Of a DNA stretch of 64,000 bases, positions 34,260-42,428 are shown in pieces. How positions within the stretch are numbered: position 1 is the stretch's first letter; the number at the start of each line of letters is the position of its first letter. The stretch lies in assembly GCA_016794625.1 (NCBI GenBank), contig JAEUGY010000016.1, positions 106,186 through 170,185 of the forward strand, in the 5' to 3' direction. The notes under the pieces are model-generated. The model ran no database searches and was not told the origin of the DNA. It worked only from the letters and a program-made list of their open reading frames with translations. This DNA comes from Opitutaceae bacterium (GTDB lineage Bacteria; Verrucomicrobiota; Verrucomicrobiia; Opitutales; Opitutaceae). A program made the position numbers and the translations under genes.

Positions 34260-35192
34260 ATGGTTCATCTCCGTTTCTTCCTGAGTCGGTGTTGGTTTCG
34301 AACGGACTCCGTCCGCCTGCGCGCGACGGGGTGGGGGTCGCGGGGTGCGATCTGGTCCGTGGTTCTCCTGTCCCTTCTCTGCCGCCTCCACGCCGGCACG
34401 CCGGAGGAGACGCTGAAGGAGCTCGTGAGCCGCCAGCAGGCGTTGCTGGCCGAGGCGGTGAAGAAGCCCTCCCAGCACGAACTCGAGGACCTGCGGCAGC
34501 CGCTCCAGGAGCTCTGCAACGCGTACGAGGACTTTCTGCGGGCCCATCCCAAGCTGGCGGCGGCCTATGTGAGCTACGCGCTCCTGCTCGATCATCCCGT
34601 GATCGATGAGCGCCGGCGGTCCACCGCATTGCTCATCCGCGCCAACCAGCTCGATCCCGAGGTGGCGCTGGTCAAGAACCAGCTCGGCAACCACGTGGCG
34701 GAGGACGGACGGCCGCTCGAGGCCCTGAACTACTTCCTGGCCGCCATCCGGCTCGAACCGAAGGAACCTCTGTATCACTATCAACTGGGCACGTTGTTGG
34801 TCGAGGCCCGCGACGACTTTCTGAAGAGCGGCGAGTGGACCGCCGAAAAGGTCGATACCTCCATCCTCCATGCCTTCCGCGAAGCCGCCCAGCTCCAGCC
34901 CGACAACTGGCGGTATGCCTACCGTTATGGACTCGCCTTCTATGATGTGGGCAAACCGGACTGGGCCGTGGCGCTGGCCTTCTGGCGCGAGTTCGAGACC
35001 AAACTCAAACCCGGAGTGGAACAGCAGACCTGCCGCCTGCATCAGGCGCGCGTGCTGGCCGCGCAGGGCGAACGCGCCCAGGCCGAAGCCGTGCTGGCCA
35101 CCGTGACTGAGCCCGCCCTGGCCAAACAAAAAGCCAAACTCGTCGCCGAACTCGCCGCCCCGCCGGCGGGAAGTTCGAAGGGCGAAGAGTAA
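34260..35192 (+). CDS. Secreted or membrane-anchored TPR-like protein
   Basis: A 310-residue protein. The N-terminus is long and basic before a hydrophobic segment (AIWSVVLLSLLCRLHAG), so the start may lie downstream of 34260. The rest is helical: TPR-like units around residues 95-260 (AAAYVSYALLLDHPVIDERR, LGNHVAEDGRPLEALNYFLA, YRYGLAFYDVGKPDWAVALA). Such proteins act as scaffolds in the envelope. The final residues (GSSKGEE) and the stop come from the GAAGTTCGAAGGGCGAAGAG repeat. It lies 27 bases after fdhD. Confidence 0.7.
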   Translation: MVHLRFFLSRCWFRTDSVRLRATGWGSRGAIWSVVLLSLLCRLHAGTPEETLKELVSRQQALLAEAVKKPSQHELEDLRQPLQELCNAYEDFLRAHPKLAAAYVSYALLLDHPVIDERRRSTALLIRANQLDPEVALVKNQLGNHVAEDGRPLEALNYFLAAIRLEPKEPLYHYQLGTLLVEARDDFLKSGEWTAEKVDTSILHAFREAAQLQPDNWRYAYRYGLAFYDVGKPDWAVALAFWREFETKLKPGVEQQTCRLHQARVLAAQGERAQAEAVLATVTEPALAKQKAKLVAELAAPPAGSSKGEE

Positions 35193-35657
35193 AGTGCGAA
35201 AGATCTGAAATCCCTTCAGCGCTAAAAGTTAAGCGTTCAGCGTTCCCCTCCCGTTGTAGGCGGCCTCGCTGAGGCCGCGACGGGACCCTCGGTCCCGCCT
35301 CCGTCCTCAATTTTCTTCACGCGACGCCCATCCCGCGGGGTCGTCGACCCCACCTCCATCGGACGCGCACGGGTTCTATCCCGCCGAACCACTTCAGCGT
35401 TAAAAATTCAGCGTTCAGCGTTCAACGTTCCTCCCCCCTCCGTTGGAGGTGGCCTCGCGGAGGCCGCGACGGGACCCTCGGTCCCGCCTCCGTCCTCAAT
35501 TTTCTTCACGCGACGCCAATCCCCGCGGGGTCGTCGACCCCACCTCCAACAGCCAACACGAAGCCGCCGCCCCCAGACCTCGTTTCGCGGCTTTGCGCCT
35601 CGGCGTGACCCCCTGCCGATCCGAGGCACGGCCGCGCGCCCGGCCACCACACGCGAA
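35193..35657. repeat. Intergenic repeat block with two hairpin elements
   Basis: No gene seen. AAGTGCGAA-type remnants (35170-35203) overlap the end of the TPR gene. Then follow TTCAGCGTT-type arrays (about 35212-35246 and 35391-35430) and two full hairpin elements in the same orientation (35251-35362 and 35440-35550). They are linked by GCGCACGGGTTCTATCCCGCCG. From 35551 to 35657 nothing recognisable was seen. Confidence 0.85.
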
Positions 35658-35687
35658 TTGACATATATGCGCAAACGTGCATATAGT
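35658..35687 (+). promoter_or_regulatory. Promoter with overlapping palindromic operator for the arsR-like gene
   Basis: TTGACA (35658-35663), 18 bases, then TATAGT (35682-35687) match the sigma-70 consensus at 11 of 12 positions. Between and over the boxes lies an inverted repeat TATATGC (35664-35670) and GCATATA (35679-35685) with an 8-base centre. Its position would let a repressor block polymerase, as typical for ArsR-family autoregulation. The start of transcription would fall near 35694. Confidence 0.75.
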
Positions 35688-35694
35688 TGTGTCC

Positions 35695-36081
35695 ATGGCT
35701 GCCGACTGTTTGATGAGTCTTATGGGAAAACTTCCTTCGCCGCGCCTGTTGACCGAGGAAGCGCTGGGCATGATCGCCCGTCGCTTCGCCTTGCTGGCCG
35801 AACCCATGCGGCTGCGTCTGCTGCACGCCTTGTTTGAGGGCGAAAAGCCGGTCAACGCGTTGGTCACCTTGAGCGGCGGCACGCAGGCCAATGTCTCTCG
35901 TCACCTGCAGGCGCTGGCCGAGGCCGGCATCCTGAGCCGTCGCAAGGAGGGGCTGCAGGTCTTCTACGCGATCGCGGATCCTTCGATTTTCAAGTTGTGC
36001 GATCTGGTCTGCGGCAGTCTGGAGCAGAAACTGGTGCGCGACGCCGAAGCCTTCGGGCATCGCTCCTCGGGTCAGGCCTGA
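35695..36081 (+). CDS. ArsR-family winged-helix regulator upstream of metW
   Basis: About 128 residues. A GTG at 35677 cannot be used if transcription starts near 35694. ATG 35695 would be leaderless; ATG 35713 or 35722 are alternatives and all give the same domain. The winged helix is clear: FALLAEPMRLRLLHALFEGE, then GGTQANVSRHLQALAEAGIL and RRKEGLQVFYAIADP. No metal-binding Cys cluster typical of ArsR/SmtB sensors lies in the recognition region. The next gene is metW (18 bases after the stop). It may sense a methionine-cycle metabolite, as SahR-type ArsR regulators do in proteobacteria (inference). Confidence 0.85.
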   Translation: MAADCLMSLMGKLPSPRLLTEEALGMIARRFALLAEPMRLRLLHALFEGEKPVNALVTLSGGTQANVSRHLQALAEAGILSRRKEGLQVFYAIADPSIFKLCDLVCGSLEQKLVRDAEAFGHRSSGQA

Positions 36082-36099
36082 TCGTCCGGAGTCCGAACC

Positions 36100-36714
36100 A
36101 TGCAAAAGTCCGCGATCAAACGCACGGTCGACATGCAGATCATGGCCGACTGGGTGGAAACCGGTGCCCGCGTGCTCGACCTCGGCTGCGGGCGGGGCGT
36201 GCTGATGGAGTTCCTCGCGCAGTCAAAAAAAGCCGATGTGATCGGGGTCGATCTGGACGTCGACAAGATCACCAGCTGCATCAAGCGCGGCGTATCCGCG
36301 TACCAGGGGGACATGATGGAGTTCATGCGGGCCTTTCCCGACGATCACTTTGACCGGGTCATCTGCTCGCGCACGGTGGAGGAGCTGGGCGCCCCCAATG
36401 TCGTCATCGCCGAAGCGCTGCGCGTCGGCCGGGCCCTGACCGTGGGGTTCGTCAACCACGGCTACTGGAAGAACCGCCTCGACATCGTCTGGAGCGGGCG
36501 CAAGCCGAAGAACGACGTTTACACGACGGACTGGCACGAGAGTCGTCCCGCCAATCCGGCCACCATCGCCGACTTCGAGGCGTTCTGCGCCCTCAAGGCC
36601 ATCCGCATCGCCCGCCGCGTCCACCTGCGCGGAGACTGGCAGACACCCTGCGCGGCCCTCCCGAATCTACTCGCCGGATACGCCCTCTACGACCTCGTCC
36701 GCGGCGGAGCGTAG
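36100..36714 (+). CDS. metW: Methionine biosynthesis protein MetW
   Basis: A 204-residue protein with a class I methyltransferase-like fold: VLDLGCGRGVLMEFLAQSK (SAM-type motif I), VIGVDLDVDKI, AYQGDMMEFMRAFPDDHFD and CSRTVEEL, then FVNHGYWKNRL, which is typical of MetW. In many bacteria metW pairs with metX to acylate homoserine in methionine synthesis. Here metX is about 1.8 kb downstream on the same strand, but an inverted oxidoreductase gene and a repeat block interrupt the pair. It is co-transcribed with the ArsR gene. Confidence 0.92.
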   Translation: MQKSAIKRTVDMQIMADWVETGARVLDLGCGRGVLMEFLAQSKKADVIGVDLDVDKITSCIKRGVSAYQGDMMEFMRAFPDDHFDRVICSRTVEELGAPNVVIAEALRVGRALTVGFVNHGYWKNRLDIVWSGRKPKNDVYTTDWHESRPANPATIADFEAFCALKAIRIARRVHLRGDWQTPCAALPNLLAGYALYDLVRGGA

Positions 36715-37019
36715 GAGAAACGCAACGACTTCCGTTGTAGGCGGCCTCGCCGAGGCCGCGACGGGACCCTCGGTCCCGCCCTCCGTGGTGCGAGGGCCAC
36801 ACGCGACGCCCATCCCGCGGGGTCGTCGACCCCACCTCCATCGGACGCGCACGGGGCGATCCCGCCGGACCCCTTCAGCGTTAAAAATTCAGCGTTCGGC
36901 GTTCAGCGTTCCTCCCCCCCCGTTGTAGGCGGCCTCGCCGAGGCCGCGACGGGACCCTCGGTCCCGCCCTCCGAACCTCACTCTTCACTCTTCGAACTTC
37001 GCACTTCGAACTTCGCCGC
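36715..37019. repeat. Intergenic repeat block between metW and oxidoreductase gene
   Basis: No gene seen. A full hairpin element (36732-36844), a linker GCGCACGGGGCGATCCCGCCG, a TTCAGCGTT-type array (36870-36912), a truncated hairpin element (36920-36973) and an AAGTGCGAA-type array (36977-37016) are present. The last array abuts the 3' end of the next gene. Confidence 0.88.
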
Positions 37020-38297
37020 TCACGCGCGCTTCCAATCCTCGCGGCGGGGTCGGGAGCGGAGGGCGTTGGCGGCGGAGTCGCCGGGGAACTCTTCCTTCAC
37101 CGGGTCCCAGCGCACGGGCCGGCCGAGCTCCATCGCGATCGCGCCGACATGGAGCGTCGTGCAGAGGCGCTGCAGGGCCTCCGCGGTGTACATGGGCGGG
37201 CGGCCGGTCTTGATCGAATCGAGGAAGTCGCGCTGCTCGCGCGGCCGGCGGGGCCAGAGTTTGTTCGTGGCGGGGTCGTACTTGCGGCGGAGGAGGTTGA
37301 GGTCGCTGGCCTCGAAGGGACCTGACCAGCCGGTGTTGCCAACCCAGCCGTCCGTGCCTTCAAAGCGCAGGAAGGTCGGGCCCGAGACCACCTCCATGGT
37401 CACGCCGCTGGCGTACGTGTAGTTCAGTCGGTAGCGTTGCGGCACGGTGTTGAGCGCGCCGGGCGGGATCTCGCCCGTGCCCTCGACCGCCACGGGTCCG
37501 GAGTCCTCGACGAAGGCGGCCACCTGGGCGGTATCCACCAAATGGGCACCCCAGTCGGTCAGCGAGCCGCCGGAGAAATCGCGGATCTGGCGCCAGACCT
37601 GCGCATCCGTCAGGCCCGGGGTGTAGGGCCGGTGGGGGGCCGGGCCCAGCCACAGCTCGTAGTTGAGGTCGGCGGGCACGGGCGCCGGCGCCTCGAGCGG
37701 GAACACGGGCTTTTCCGGCAGCCCGACGCGGATGCGCTGGAGGCGGCCGATCGCGCCGTTGCGCACCGCCTCGGCCAGCACGTGGTAGTGGATGACCGCG
37801 CGGTCCTCGAGGCCGACGGCGAAAAGCGCACCGCGGCGGGCGACGGCCTCGGCGAGCTCGCGTCCTTCGGCAATGGTCAGCGTGGGTTTCTCACAAAAGA
37901 CCTGTTTGCCCGCCTCGAGCGCGAGCAGCGCCATGGTCACGTGCCAGTGGTCGGGCGTCGAAATCACCACCGCATCGATGTCGCGCCGCGCGAGGAGCTC
38001 GCGGAAGTCCGCCACCGCCACGCAGGTCGTGGTGCCCGTGTGGCGCCTCACTTCGTCGCGGACGTGCTCGCGTCGCGACCGGAAGACATCGCACACCGCC
38101 AGAATCTCGCAGTCGTCCTGCTGCAGAAACGAGCGGAGGTTGACCCCGAGTCCGTGGGTGCCCACTCCGATGAACCCGAGGGTCACCCGCTTCGACGGCG
38201 CGGTCTGGCCGAGGACGCGGCGGGGGATGATCTGAGGGGCGACGGAGGCCGTCAGGAGGCCGGTGAGGCCCGTTTGGAGAAAGGAGCGACGGTGCAT
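37020..38297 (-). CDS. Tat-exported Gfo/Idh/MocA-family oxidoreductase
   Basis: A 425-residue protein from ATG 38297. The N-terminus MHRRSFLQTGLTGLLTASVA is a twin-arginine signal (RRSFLQ). A Rossmann domain follows (VTLGFIGVGTHGLGVNLRSF), then ISTPDHWHVTMALLALEAGK and VFCEKPTLTIAEG, where the Lys of EKP is catalytic in this family. The C-terminal beta-sheet domain contains GGSLTDWGAHLVDTAQ. These enzymes oxidise or reduce sugars and inositols with a nucleotide cofactor, and exported members are common in Planctomycetes and Verrucomicrobia. The substrate is unknown. The gene separates metW from metX in opposite orientation. Confidence 0.9.
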   Translation of the reverse strand: MHRRSFLQTGLTGLLTASVAPQIIPRRVLGQTAPSKRVTLGFIGVGTHGLGVNLRSFLQQDDCEILAVCDVFRSRREHVRDEVRRHTGTTTCVAVADFRELLARRDIDAVVISTPDHWHVTMALLALEAGKQVFCEKPTLTIAEGRELAEAVARRGALFAVGLEDRAVIHYHVLAEAVRNGAIGRLQRIRVGLPEKPVFPLEAPAPVPADLNYELWLGPAPHRPYTPGLTDAQVWRQIRDFSGGSLTDWGAHLVDTAQVAAFVEDSGPVAVEGTGEIPPGALNTVPQRYRLNYTYASGVTMEVVSGPTFLRFEGTDGWVGNTGWSGPFEASDLNLLRRKYDPATNKLWPRRPREQRDFLDSIKTGRPPMYTAEALQRLCTTLHVGAIAMELGRPVRWDPVKEEFPGDSAANALRSRPRREDWKRA

Positions 38298-38478
38298 CAG
38301 CGTGAATTCACAGCGTGGACCCACCCCGGCGCTCCGACCAGCGGATTCTCCCGGCGGGGCGGTGGCGTCCCGGCCCCGGACCGTCCCGCCCATTGCGGCC
38401 GGACCGATGCGGTTTCCTCCGGGATTGTTTTCCTTTGCGTTTTGGGAGAATCTTGGCGGCTAAGAACCGCTTCCCTCG

Positions 38479-39651
38479 ATGAACGACGCCGAACCCCTCT
38501 CCGACGACCCCCGGTCTGAACCGGGCGACGTGGGGCTGGTTGAGCCGCGCGACTTCATTTCAACCGAGCCGTTCACCTTCGAGTGTGGGCAGACGCTCCC
38601 GGGCTTCACCCTGCGTTACGAAACGTACGGTCGTCCCAACGCCGCCCGCGACAACGCCATCCTGATCTGTCATGCCCTCAGCGGCGACCACCACTGCGCC
38701 GGCATCCACTCCCTCGCGGACCGCAAGCCCGGATGGTGGAACAACTTGATCGGTCCCGGTAAACCGGTCGACACCAACAAGTTCCTCGTTCTTTGCTCCA
38801 ATGTGCTCGGCGGGTGTCAGGGGTCGAGCGGGCCTTCGTCGACCAACCTGGCGACCGGGCGTCCGTACGGCACGGCCTTTCCGCCGGTGACGATTCGCGA
38901 CATGGTGCGCGCCCAGCAACGGTGGCTGGAGGGCATCGGCGTGCCGTCGCTGCACGGCGTGATCGGCGGTTCCATGGGCGGCATGCAAGCCCTGCAGTGG
39001 GCGGTGGAGTTTCCCTCGAAGGTGCGCAAGGTCCTCGCCATGGCCACCACGGCGCGCGAAAGCGCGCAGGGCATCGCCTTCAATGAAGTCGGTCGTCAGG
39101 CGATCATGCAGGACCCGGATTGGAACAAGGGCGACTACCCCAAACAGGGCGGCCCCCGGGTGGGCCTCGCCATTGCGCGCATGATGGCGCACATCACGTA
39201 CTTGAGTGACGCCGGGCTCGACCGGAAGTTCGGCCGCCGCCGACGTTCGATCAAGGCCCTGGCGACTGCGGCGCCCAACGAGACGACCGGACCCGTTCCC
39301 GGAGGCTTTGAGTTCGAGATCGAGAGTTACCTGCGGCACCAAGGTCAGAGTTTCATCAACCGGTTCGACGCGAACTCGTACCTCTACATCACGCGGGCGA
39401 TCGACCAGTTCGACCTCGCCGCCGAAGGTACGCTGGAGCAGACGTTTGCCGCGGTGGAAGCGGAGTCGCTCGTCATGGGTTTCACCAGCGACTGGCTCTT
39501 CCCGCCCGAACAGAACCGCGAGATCGCGCTCGCCCTCCTGCGCGCCGGCAAGCGCGCCAGCTATGCCGAACTCGCCACCGACCTCGGCCATGATTCGTTC
39601 CTGCTCGAGTCGCCTCAGCTGTACGATTTGGTCCGCGGTTTCCTAAAGTAG
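38479..39651 (+). CDS. metX: Homoserine O-acetyltransferase MetX
   Basis: A 390-residue alpha/beta-hydrolase protein. Signatures are YETYGRPN, CHALSGDHH, GGCQGSSGPSSTNLATGRPY, the nucleophile elbow GVIGGSMGGMQALQW (Ser is the acyl acceptor), FTSDWLFPPEQ (with the catalytic Asp) and LGHDSFLLE (with the catalytic His). It transfers an acyl group from acetyl-CoA (or succinyl-CoA) to homoserine, committing it to methionine. ATG 38479 sits 181 bases from the divergent oxidoreductase start. Whether the acyl donor is acetyl- or succinyl-CoA cannot be settled here. Confidence 0.93.
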   Translation: MNDAEPLSDDPRSEPGDVGLVEPRDFISTEPFTFECGQTLPGFTLRYETYGRPNAARDNAILICHALSGDHHCAGIHSLADRKPGWWNNLIGPGKPVDTNKFLVLCSNVLGGCQGSSGPSSTNLATGRPYGTAFPPVTIRDMVRAQQRWLEGIGVPSLHGVIGGSMGGMQALQWAVEFPSKVRKVLAMATTARESAQGIAFNEVGRQAIMQDPDWNKGDYPKQGGPRVGLAIARMMAHITYLSDAGLDRKFGRRRRSIKALATAAPNETTGPVPGGFEFEIESYLRHQGQSFINRFDANSYLYITRAIDQFDLAAEGTLEQTFAAVEAESLVMGFTSDWLFPPEQNREIALALLRAGKRASYAELATDLGHDSFLLESPQLYDLVRGFLK

Positions 39652-40130
39652 GAACCGTGTGTTGGTTCGTTGTAGGCAGCCTCGCCGAGGCCGCAGGAGT
39701 CCAAGCACCCACAGATCAACCGTATGAATTGGGTGCCTGGCGGGCGTCGCTCCGTCGACGCCGGTGGCGCGTCGCGGACGAACGCTGAATTTTTAACGCT
39801 GAAGTGATTCGGCGGGATAGACCCCGTGCGCGTCCGATGGAGGTGGGGTCGACGACCCCGCGGGGATAACTTAGATTGTAGGGCTGGCCCTCGCGGCCAC
39901 GCCTCGCGTCGTTCCCTCTTCGCGCTTCGCCCTCATGATTCACCGCTCCGCGGTGAAGGCGCGCCCGCAAGGGGCGGCCCTACAATGGCTTCGCACTTCC
40001 CGCCCTCCGGGCGGGCCCATTCGTCATTCGGAATTCGTCATTCGTCATTGTCCGGCCGCCGGCGTGAAACGCCGGCGGCCGGACTCTGCTCTTGTCGCCA
40101 TCGGCGCGGGCTGTTGAATGACCCGACGGC
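39652..40130. repeat. Intergenic repeat block after metX
   Basis: No gene seen. It contains a truncated hairpin element (39668-39695), a GGGCGTCGCTCCGTCGACGCC module (39741-39761) and a reversed AACGCTGAA-type array (39779-39803). A reversed half hairpin element (39834-39867), TAGGGCTGGCCCTCGCGGCC (39879-39898) and an ATTCGTC-type array (40018-40052) follow. A GCCGCCGGCG inverted pair (40053-40080) ends it. Module order and orientation differ from all other blocks. Confidence 0.85.
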
Positions 40131-41240
40131 ATGTCTTCACCCCTCCGTACGGTGCTCCGCTTTCAGGAAAGCGGTCTCATTCTGGTCATCTTGGCGCTCG
40201 GAGCTTTGCTCTATGGCTTCAGCGGCACGGTGCGGACGCCGGTGTTTGAGCAGGGGCCGGATGGCAGCCGGCAGCGGGTATTTGTCACCGACGCGAGCGG
40301 CGAGCGGGTGCCGGCCTTCGTCGAGAAGAACAAGTTTCTCAACGCCCAAAACCTCGCGCAGCTGGCCAAGGACACGAGTTTCATCGCGATCATGGCGGTG
40401 GGCATGGCCTTCGTCATCATCTCGGGTGGCATCGATCTGTCCGTCGGCTCCACCTACGCGCTGGCCTCGGTGCTGGGGGCGCTGGCGTTGCATCACTTCG
40501 GTCCGGAAGGACCGGGCGCCGACTCCGGCACACTCGGCATCGTGGTGGGGGCAGGGGTCTGTCTGGGGACAGCAGCGTTGTGCGGTCTCGCCAACGGGGG
40601 GTTGATTGTGACCCTCGGGGTGCATCCGTTCATCATCACGCTGGGCAGCATGGCGATTCTGCGTGGCATCGCCTTTGTCGCCACCAAGGGGCAGTCCGTC
40701 GGTGGGTTTCCCCAGGGGTTTCGCGACCTGGTCCGGCTGGAAGCAGGCCAGGGGCTGAGTCTGGTGCCGTTGCTCGTCATGATCCTCGTCACCGTGGTCG
40801 GCTGGATCATCCTCGCCCGTCTCGCCGCCGGCCGTCGGGTGTATGCCGTGGGGGGCAATGAGCTGGCTTCCCGCTTCAGCGGCATCCGGGTCGCCCGGGT
40901 CAAACTCGGTGTTTACCTGATCTCTGGGATCGCGGCCGGCATCGCCGCCTTGCTCTCCCTCGGCTACTACGGCGCCGCCACCTCCGGCGATGGTCAGGGC
41001 TACGAACTCAACGTCATCGCCGCCGCCGTCGTGGGCGGCGCCAGCCTCGCCGGCGGCCGCGGTTCCGCGCTGGGGGTGGTGCTGGGTGCACTCATCATCC
41101 AGATGATCAACAGCGGCATCGTCATCCTCGGCATCGACCAAAACTACAGCCAGATCATCATCGGCGCCGTCGTCATCGCCGCGGTCGTGCTCGACAATTT
41201 CAACACCTGGCTCGGCAAACGGAGGATGGGGAAGGGGTGA
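40131..41240 (+). CDS. Ribose-type ABC transporter permease
   Basis: A 369-residue integral membrane protein of the BPD_transp_2 family. The first helix (LILVILALGALLYGFS) is followed by an unusually long hydrophilic loop (about residues 35-78). Then come FIAIMAVGMAFVIISGGIDLSVGST, HPFIITLGSMAILRGIAF, YAVGGNELASRFSGI and GGASLAGGRGSALGVVLGAL, matching RbsC/MglC-type permeases. Together with the following binding protein and ATPase it forms a sugar importer. The gene order permease, binding protein, ATPase differs from the usual rbsACB order. Confidence 0.92.
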   Translation: MSSPLRTVLRFQESGLILVILALGALLYGFSGTVRTPVFEQGPDGSRQRVFVTDASGERVPAFVEKNKFLNAQNLAQLAKDTSFIAIMAVGMAFVIISGGIDLSVGSTYALASVLGALALHHFGPEGPGADSGTLGIVVGAGVCLGTAALCGLANGGLIVTLGVHPFIITLGSMAILRGIAFVATKGQSVGGFPQGFRDLVRLEAGQGLSLVPLLVMILVTVVGWIILARLAAGRRVYAVGGNELASRFSGIRVARVKLGVYLISGIAAGIAALLSLGYYGAATSGDGQGYELNVIAAAVVGGASLAGGRGSALGVVLGALIIQMINSGIVILGIDQNYSQIIIGAVVIAAVVLDNFNTWLGKRRMGKG

Positions 41241-41430
41241 AGCGGGGAAGGAACGTTGAACGCTGAACGCTGAATTTTTAATGCTGAAGTACGAACGGGT
41301 GCGACCAAGACATACGATCCACTTCTGCCTCAGATCCTTCGCTCTTCACGCTTCCCCCCTTCGAACTTCCCGCCCCCAAGGCCGACCCCTTCGCCATTCG
41401 TCATTAGTCATTAGTCATTCGTCATTTCCC
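41241..41430. repeat. Repeat-filled leader of the binding-protein gene
   Basis: The 190-base gap is mostly repeats: AACGCTGAA-type array in reverse (about 41247-41288), a reversed copy of the GGATAGTATGTCTTGGT module (about 41301-41322), TTCGCTCTTCACGC-type units (41338-41360) and an ATTCGTCATTAGTCATT array (41393-41426). The array ends four bases before the ATG. No Shine-Dalgarno sequence is visible. Confidence 0.8.
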
Positions 41431-42372
41431 ATGCGCCTCCTCCTCCTCCTGCTGGCTGCGGCCAGCACTCTGGTCGCTGCTCCTCGCACGATCACCATCG
41501 GCCTGGTTGCCAAATCCCAAGGCAATCCGGTCTTCCAAGCCGCCCGGGTCGGCGCTGAAAGCGCGGCCAAGGCGTTGAGCGCCAAACATGGCGTGAACAT
41601 CAAGATCGACTGGCGCACGCCGAACGAGGAAGACTCGCAGCGTCAGGCGGAGGCGATTGAACAGCTCGTGCTCGCCGGGGCCGAGGGTATCGCCGTGAGC
41701 TGCTCCGACGCGAACAAGCTGACCGACGCGATCAATTCCGCGGTCAACAATGGCGTGCCGGTGGCCACGTTCGACTCCGACGCCCCCAACAGCAAGCGGT
41801 TCGTCACCTACGGGGTGGACGACATCGAATGCGGCAAGCAGGTCATGCAGGAGCTCGCCAAGATCATGGGCGGCAAGGGTCGCATCGCCATCCTCGCGGG
41901 CAACCAGAACGCACCGAACCTCCAGAAGCGGGTGCAGGGCGTGCGTGAGGTGCTGAAGCAGTTTCCGGGCATCACCCTGAGCGGCGTTTACTACCACAAG
42001 GAAACGCCGCAGGACGCCGCCGCCAAGGTGGAGCAGGTCATGCAGGCCAACCCCGACCTGACGGGCTGGGCGATGATCGGCGGCTGGCCGCTCTTCACCG
42101 ACAACGCGCTGAAGTGGCAGCCGGGCACGATCAAGTGTGTATCCGTCGACGCCCTGCCGCCGCAGCTCGCCTACATCCGCAGCGGCCATGTTCCGGTCCT
42201 GCTCGCCCAGCAGTGCTTCGAGTGGGGCAAGCGGTCGGTCGAGCTGCTGGTCGACAAGATTCTGTTCAAGAAGGATCCGCCGGCGCAGAAGGAGATCAGC
42301 GCGCTGATCCCGGTGACCAAGGACAATGTCGACGCCTTCGCGAAAAACTGGGAAGTCTGGCTGCCCAAGTAG
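41431..42372 (+). CDS. Sugar ABC transporter periplasmic binding protein
   Basis: A 313-residue protein; ATG 41431 begins a signal peptide (RLLLLLLAAASTLVAAP). The mature part is a type-1 periplasmic binding fold: ITIGLVAKSQGNPVFQAARV, AIEQLVLAGAEGIAVSCSDA, PVATFDSDAPNS, and YIRSGHVPVLLAQQCFEWGK. It captures a sugar (ribose-like or another monosaccharide) and delivers it to the permease encoded just upstream. The long repeat-rich gap before it may set its expression apart from the permease. Confidence 0.9.
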   Translation: MRLLLLLLAAASTLVAAPRTITIGLVAKSQGNPVFQAARVGAESAAKALSAKHGVNIKIDWRTPNEEDSQRQAEAIEQLVLAGAEGIAVSCSDANKLTDAINSAVNNGVPVATFDSDAPNSKRFVTYGVDDIECGKQVMQELAKIMGGKGRIAILAGNQNAPNLQKRVQGVREVLKQFPGITLSGVYYHKETPQDAAAKVEQVMQANPDLTGWAMIGGWPLFTDNALKWQPGTIKCVSVDALPPQLAYIRSGHVPVLLAQQCFEWGKRSVELLVDKILFKKDPPAQKEISALIPVTKDNVDAFAKNWEVWLPK

Positions 42373-42428
42373 TCGACCGTGCGGCGGGTGCCGTTCGTCC
42401 GCCCGGCGGTCGCGCATCCGCTTGAACC

